Below, piece after piece: positions 60,441-64,000 of a stretch of DNA of 64,000 bases; the first letter of the stretch is position 1, and the number at the start of each line of letters is the position of its first letter. The DNA lies in NCBI GenBank assembly GCA_964499285.1, contig CAZCLA010000004.1:62001-126000 (forward strand). The letters run 5' to 3'. The translations under genes and the position numbers were made by a program. The stretch comes from JAGFIY01 sp964499285. GTDB taxonomy: Bacteria; Bacteroidota; Ignavibacteria; Ignavibacteriales; Melioribacteraceae. Under the pieces are notes generated by a model. The model saw only the letters and a program-made list of their open reading frames with translations. It had not been told where the DNA came from and made no database searches.

Positions 60441-61562
60441 CTATCTTATGGAGTTATAACCTCCCAGCACACCGTTTTTGGATAACACAATTTGCCAAAG
60501 TTGGTTTTTATTTCTTGCTCTAAAAGCTCCGGCACTGGAGAGCAAAAAATATTTCCACATTCTGAAAAATCTTTCACCGTATTTGTCTTTTAGTTTCTGC
60601 CAATTATTATCGAAATTTTTGTACCAAGCCATTAATGTTTTGTCATAATAAGCGCCGAAATTATGCACATCTTCAAAAATAAATAATTTTTCAACTGCTT
60701 TGCCGAGCTGAGCAATTGAAGGAAGCATACCGTTCGGGAAAATATATTTGTGTGTCCAAGCGTCTGTATTTTTAACTGAGCGCGTTTCACCGATTGTGTG
60801 AAGAAGAAACAGCCCGTCATCATCCAAACACCTTGATGCAACCCGGAAATATTCTCTGTAGTTTTTATAGCCAACGTGCTCAATCATACCAACGGAAACA
60901 ATTCTGTCAAACTTTTCATTTAGTTCACGGTAATCCTGCAAACGAAATTCAACGGGTAGACCCTTACACATTTCTTTACCGAGAGCGACTTGCTCTTTTG
61001 AAACGGTAATGCCCACTACTTCAACTCCATATTTTTCGGCAGCATATTTCCCAAAAGCACCCCATCCGCAGCCGATATCGAGCACTTTCATCCCGGGTTT
61101 TAGATAAAGTTTCTTACAGATTAAGTCTAACTTGTTTTCCTGAGCTTCATCCAGTGTTTCGGCATCTTTCCAATAAGCGCAGCTGTAATTCATTCTTTTA
61201 TCGAGCATATTTTTAAACAAATCGTTCCCTAAATCGTAATGTCTTTCACCAATAATAAATGCACGTCTTCTTGCCTGCATATTTAGTAAGTAGAAACCGG
61301 CAAGTTGAAAAGCAATTTTAAGATTGCGTTTAACTTTGTTTTGTAAATTTACGCGAACGATTCTAAATATTAACTCATCAATTTTTTCTGCATCCCACCA
61401 TCCGTCCATATAGGATTCGCCCAAGCCGAGTTCGGCTTGAGTAATAACGCGTTTATAAAAACGGTTGTTATGAACTTTTATATCCCACGGATTACTTCCG
61501 TTAATTTTGATACCGGCAAGGTTAAATAAATCTTCCGCGAGCTTCTTATGATGATCTTTCAT
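60441..61562 (-). CDS. cfa: Cyclopropane-fatty-acyl-phospholipid synthase
   Basis: A 373-residue SAM-dependent methyltransferase that adds a methylene bridge to unsaturated lipid acyl chains. Motif I is VLDIGCGWGAFGKYAAE, and the SVGMIEHVG and YIFPNGMLPS segments are typical of the family. The start is followed by MKDHHKKLAEDLF. It acts at the inner face of the membrane. It is a single gene; membrane stress adaptation fits with the neighbouring stress genes. Confidence 0.94.
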   Translation of the reverse strand: MKDHHKKLAEDLFNLAGIKINGSNPWDIKVHNNRFYKRVITQAELGLGESYMDGWWDAEKIDELIFRIVRVNLQNKVKRNLKIAFQLAGFYLLNMQARRRAFIIGERHYDLGNDLFKNMLDKRMNYSCAYWKDAETLDEAQENKLDLICKKLYLKPGMKVLDIGCGWGAFGKYAAEKYGVEVVGITVSKEQVALGKEMCKGLPVEFRLQDYRELNEKFDRIVSVGMIEHVGYKNYREYFRVASRCLDDDGLFLLHTIGETRSVKNTDAWTHKYIFPNGMLPSIAQLGKAVEKLFIFEDVHNFGAYYDKTLMAWYKNFDNNWQKLKDKYGERFFRMWKYFLLSSAGAFRARNKNQLWQIVLSKNGVLGGYNSIR

Positions 61563-61643
61563 AAGCTCTCTATTTCATTTCGATTACTTATTTACAATTT
61601 ATATAAATTATTATGAAAATTTTATAATCACTTGCACAATTTA

Positions 61644-62189
61644 TTATGGTAGTAAAATAGCGGACGCCAGTACCGTAGTCCACAGCCCGTGTTTATCTCC
61701 TTTTGCAGATTGTGTTACGTTAAAAGTGCGAACAATTTTTCCCGACATTTTAAAAACCTGTTCTCTTTCATTCCAAGCTGTCTCCGGATCAAACTCAACC
61801 CCTAATGTTGTTGCAAGCATCTGTGCCGCGAGGTCTTCTGCATAATCCCCGGCATTTTGTTCTTTAACTCCATAAGGATGATGCTCGGATAAATAACCGT
61901 ATTGAGTTTGATCTTTAGGAATTGCTACCCCGATTGATGACGCGATCAATCTGTTTGGTTCATTTGTTGAATTTCTTGCCATAACGGCGAAAGTAATTTG
62001 TCCGGCACTAATTTCGTTTAATCCTTGCTCTCGGCTAATCCTCTTGCAGCCGGGCGGATAAATGCTGCTTACGTTTACAAGATTACATTTTTCAATTCCG
62101 GCATTTCTTAAAGCAGCTTCAAAGGAGCTAAGATAATCTTTGTGTCTTCCGACTCCTTTTGTGAAAAATATTTTTGTTGGGACGTACAA
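61644..62189 (-). CDS. Pyruvoyl-dependent arginine decarboxylase
   Basis: The 181-residue proenzyme cleaves itself at the Ser-Ser pair in NVSSIYPPGC (41-42) to form the pyruvoyl group and makes agmatine from arginine. GQITFAVMARNSTNEPNRLIASSIG and GYLSEHHPYG match the family. The start is TTG at 62189 with AAAGGAG upstream. It may supply polyamine precursors or consume protons. Single gene. Confidence 0.93.
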   Translation of the reverse strand: MYVPTKIFFTKGVGRHKDYLSSFEAALRNAGIEKCNLVNVSSIYPPGCKRISREQGLNEISAGQITFAVMARNSTNEPNRLIASSIGVAIPKDQTQYGYLSEHHPYGVKEQNAGDYAEDLAAQMLATTLGVEFDPETAWNEREQVFKMSGKIVRTFNVTQSAKGDKHGLWTTVLASAILLP

Positions 62190-62319
62190 GTTTTTTTCTC
62201 CTTTAGTTTAATAACTTCAAATAATGCGAGTGCTTTTTAATCCATAATGCCCGTGATTAAAGTTTTTATCTAAAAAGTTACATTATTGCCGTGGACGGAA
62301 TACATATCTACCAACTATT

Positions 62320-62403
62320 GGACTTTAGTCCCATTTTAGTTTGCTAATGGGGCTAAAGCCCGAGATTGATTTAATTATTTTCCCCGTCCGTTAAAACGGA
62401 CGG
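62320..62403. repeat. Cluster of short palindromes (REP-like element)
   Basis: Three perfect palindromes follow each other: GGACT-TT-AGTCC (62320-62331), GGGCT-AA-AGCCC (62350-62361) and CCGTCCGTT-AA-AACGGACGG (62384-62403). A related GCCGTGGACGG lies upstream at about 62288-62298. The layout recalls dispersed REP-like elements of Bacteroidota; no transposase is adjacent. Confidence 0.55.
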
Positions 62404-62422
62404 TAATTATTTTTGTTAACTT

Positions 62423-62866
62423 TTAAGCAGCACTTGCTTTAACCATCCAAATTTCTTTTTCGAGCCAAGCGATGTTATCTTCCGCTAAGGCTACAGTTGT
62501 TGAATCATTTAATTCATCAGCAGCCTCAGCCATTTTTTTATACTCTTCTTTCAACTTTTCAAAATCAGAGAGAACGCCCTGAAGAACTATTTTGCCGTCA
62601 AATTCATTTTTAGGTTCTTCTTTGAATGTTGCTTTATCTAAATAATCTTTTAATGTTGCCAAAGGTTTACCACTGAGCTGAACTATTCTTTCGGCAACTT
62701 CATCATATTGTTCAATGAAATAATCATAATAAGCTTCGGTCATTTCGTGTATAGGTTTGAAATGAATTCCCTTAACGTTCCAATGATAGTTATGTAGTTT
62801 TACGTTAAGTACAGAAAGATTAGCTAAATTCTGATTCATTAATTTGATTAATTCTTCTTTAGTCAT
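62423..62866 (-). CDS. dps: Dps family ferroxidase
   Basis: A 147-residue mini-ferritin that oxidises and stores iron and shields DNA. Ligands lie in LHNYHWNVKGIHF and the following YDYFIEQYDEVAERI. It ends the MinD-like/NifX-like/Dps unit; the spacer to the NifX-like gene is 1 bp. Confidence 0.94.
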   Translation of the reverse strand: MTKEELIKLMNQNLANLSVLNVKLHNYHWNVKGIHFKPIHEMTEAYYDYFIEQYDEVAERIVQLSGKPLATLKDYLDKATFKEEPKNEFDGKIVLQGVLSDFEKLKEEYKKMAEAADELNDSTTVALAEDNIAWLEKEIWMVKASAA

Positions 62867-62867
62867 C

Positions 62868-63197
62868 TTAATTCTCCTTTTTTGTTAGATAGTTATTCAA
62901 TACATCTTTAACTTTTTCGTTTCCGGTATATCCGTCAACAATTTTAATACCCGATCTTTTTAAAACAGATTCTGCCTTATCACCGACATGACCAGTAAGC
63001 ACAACTTCTGCTCCTTTGTTAATTATCAACTCGGCTGCTTTAGGGCCAGCGTTGTTCTGCATTTGTTCACCCAAATTAGAGACTGCCTCAAACTTCATCG
63101 TGTCAGAATCGACAATTAAGAAATACTGACACCGACCAAATTTTTCACTTACCAAAGCATCAAGTGAACCTCCGGTTGATGTTACTGCGATTTTCAT
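62868..63197 (-). CDS. NifX/NifB-like Fe-Mo cofactor domain protein
   Basis: A 109-residue member of the dinitrogenase iron-molybdenum cofactor (NifX-like) family (MKIAVTSTGGSLDALVSEKFGRCQYFLIVD). No nitrogenase gene is here; such proteins often accompany MinD-like ATPases that handle Fe-S clusters. It lies 14 bp after the truncated MinD-like gene. Confidence 0.9.
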   Translation of the reverse strand: MKIAVTSTGGSLDALVSEKFGRCQYFLIVDSDTMKFEAVSNLGEQMQNNAGPKAAELIINKGAEVVLTGHVGDKAESVLKRSGIKIVDGYTGNEKVKDVLNNYLTKKEN

Positions 63198-63211
63198 TTT
63201 TTATTCCTTTT

Positions 63212-64000
63212 TTAGTTTTTAGAAAGATCAATAAAGAATTCAACTTTCGACCAAATGTTTTTTATATCCTCCGCCGTTCTCGAACTATATTCAACTATTG
63301 TTTTGTTTGCTTTTATTGCTTCAATGTATTCTTCATCAAATGGGAGATTGCCAAGTACCGGTATATTTTCTTTATCGGCATATGCGGTTATTTGCAGTGT
63401 CTGTTTTTCATTCAAATCAAACTTGTTAATCACGATCCCGCATTTGATGGAAAATGTTTTTAGTAATTCGATGAGGCGCTTTAAATCGTGAATACCGGAT
63501 TGCGTTGGTTCGGTTACAATAACTACAAAATCGGCGCCGGATAAACTTGCATTAACGGGACAGCCAATTCCTGGCGGTCCGTCTACAATTACCCATTTTA
63601 TATTTTTACCAACATTTCCTAGTGCACTTTTCTTAATTTCGCTAACAAGTTTGCCGGAGTTGCCTTCACCGGGCAGAAGTTTTGCGTAATAGAATTTTGA
63701 GTCATCAGTTAAATTGCACTCAAAGTAATTACCGGATTTTGTTTCAGTAAATTCAATTGCATCGTCGGGACAAATACGATAGCAAAAACCGCAGCCCTCA
63801 CAGCTTAATGGATCAATCACATAATTGTTTATAGCATCAAATCTGCAAACCGATTCACATAATCCGCATTGTGTGCAAAACTCAGGATTTATGTTTGCTT
63901 TCTTCCCGCCGAAATATTCAAATTGATTTCTGCTGTGCGGCTTTAATAGCAAATACAAATTTGCGGCATCAACATCACAGTCTATTGTAATTTTATCCTC
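63212..64000 (-). CDS. MinD-superfamily ATPase with ferredoxin insert (5' part outside the window)
   Basis: The frame runs off the right edge, and the Walker A region is missing. The visible part has the DCDVDAANL segment, then an inserted 2[4Fe-4S] ferredoxin domain (FCTQCGLCESVCRF and CEGCGFCYRICP) and the second ATPase half (VIVDGPPGIGCPVNASLSGADF and GIVINKFD). This MinD-ferredoxin layout is COG1149. It is upstream of NifX-like and Dps genes and may handle Fe-S or Fe-Mo-type cofactors (inference). Confidence 0.9.
   Translation of the reverse strand, partial: EDKITIDCDVDAANLYLLLKPHSRNQFEYFGGKKANINPEFCTQCGLCESVCRFDAINNYVIDPLSCEGCGFCYRICPDDAIEFTETKSGNYFECNLTDDSKFYYAKLLPGEGNSGKLVSEIKKSALGNVGKNIKWVIVDGPPGIGCPVNASLSGADFVVIVTEPTQSGIHDLKRLIELLKTFSIKCGIVINKFDLNEKQTLQITAYADKENIPVLGNLPFDEEYIEAIKANKTIVEYSSRTAEDIKNIWSKVEFFIDLSKN

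Noticed and set aside
62868..63197. Nitrogen-fixation locus suggested by the NifX-like gene
   Set aside because: No nifH, D, K or other nif genes are present, and such small NifX-like proteins are common outside nitrogenase systems.

Overview
The window is AT-rich bacterial draft sequence that best fits the Bacteroidota/Chlorobiota side of the tree, most likely an Ignavibacteria-like heterotroph. The evidence is a type IX secretion C-terminal sorting domain, a split ATP synthase locus carrying only beta and epsilon, an 11-gene complex I operon without nuoE, F and G, a fused alpha/beta E1 dehydrogenase, two-component regulator propeller kinases and promoters of the TAnnTTTG kind. The placement is inference; no rRNA or other marker gene is present. 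Six runs of exactly 100 N interrupt the sequence. Four of them are flanked by the same 55 bases on both sides, and removing one copy plus the Ns restores full-length glmM-like, lpd and nuoM frames, so these are scaffolding artefacts rather than missing sequence.

Layout. 1-3.5 kb: end of a TPR gene, a DUF58 protein, a phosphohexomutase and an endonuclease III. 3.6-10.6 kb: lpd-lipB-E1-E2-lipA, a self-contained 2-oxoacid dehydrogenase operon with its own lipoylation enzymes. 10.8-13.6 kb: a four-subunit 2-oxoacid:ferredoxin oxidoreductase. 13.7-15.5 kb: atpDC. 15.6-17.4 kb (minus): an Rrf2 regulator, an unknown protein, an A-type Fe-S carrier and a superoxide dismutase. 17.5-28.0 kb (minus): nuoABCDHIJKLMN. 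28.2-32.1 kb: a propeller histidine kinase and its LuxR-type regulator.

32.6-43.9 kb is the most unusual part. Two oligopeptide-type ABC ATPases (minus) face an overlapping plus-strand operon of a lipoprotein peptide-binding protein, two permeases, a 1190-residue Ser/Thr kinase-NTPase-TPR protein and a sigma-54 enhancer-binding protein. Directly downstream lie two copies of a 17-bp inverted repeat, a weak sigma-54-like promoter and a secreted protein made of nearly identical 16-residue repeats. I propose that this is a peptide-import and signalling circuit, with the repeat protein as its regulated product and possibly its signal precursor. That function is a hypothesis.

43.9-59.5 kb holds envelope and secreted proteins (a metallopeptidase-like/propeller protein, lipoproteins, an L,D-transpeptidase, a double TonB-C protein, an M49 peptidase, a tryptophan/tyrosine-rich protein and a GH18 protein with a type IX sorting tail), a TPR-histidine kinase pair, ribosomal protein L28 and ferritin. 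59.5-64 kb (minus) holds a patatin, Cfa, pyruvoyl arginine decarboxylase, palindromic intergenic repeats, Dps, a NifX-like protein and a truncated MinD-ferredoxin ATPase.

Physiology implied: lipoate-dependent and ferredoxin-dependent oxidation of 2-oxoacids feed a complex I that here lacks its NADH module, with several oxidative-stress and iron-storage proteins nearby. No rRNA, tRNA, CRISPR array, transposase or phage gene was recognised.
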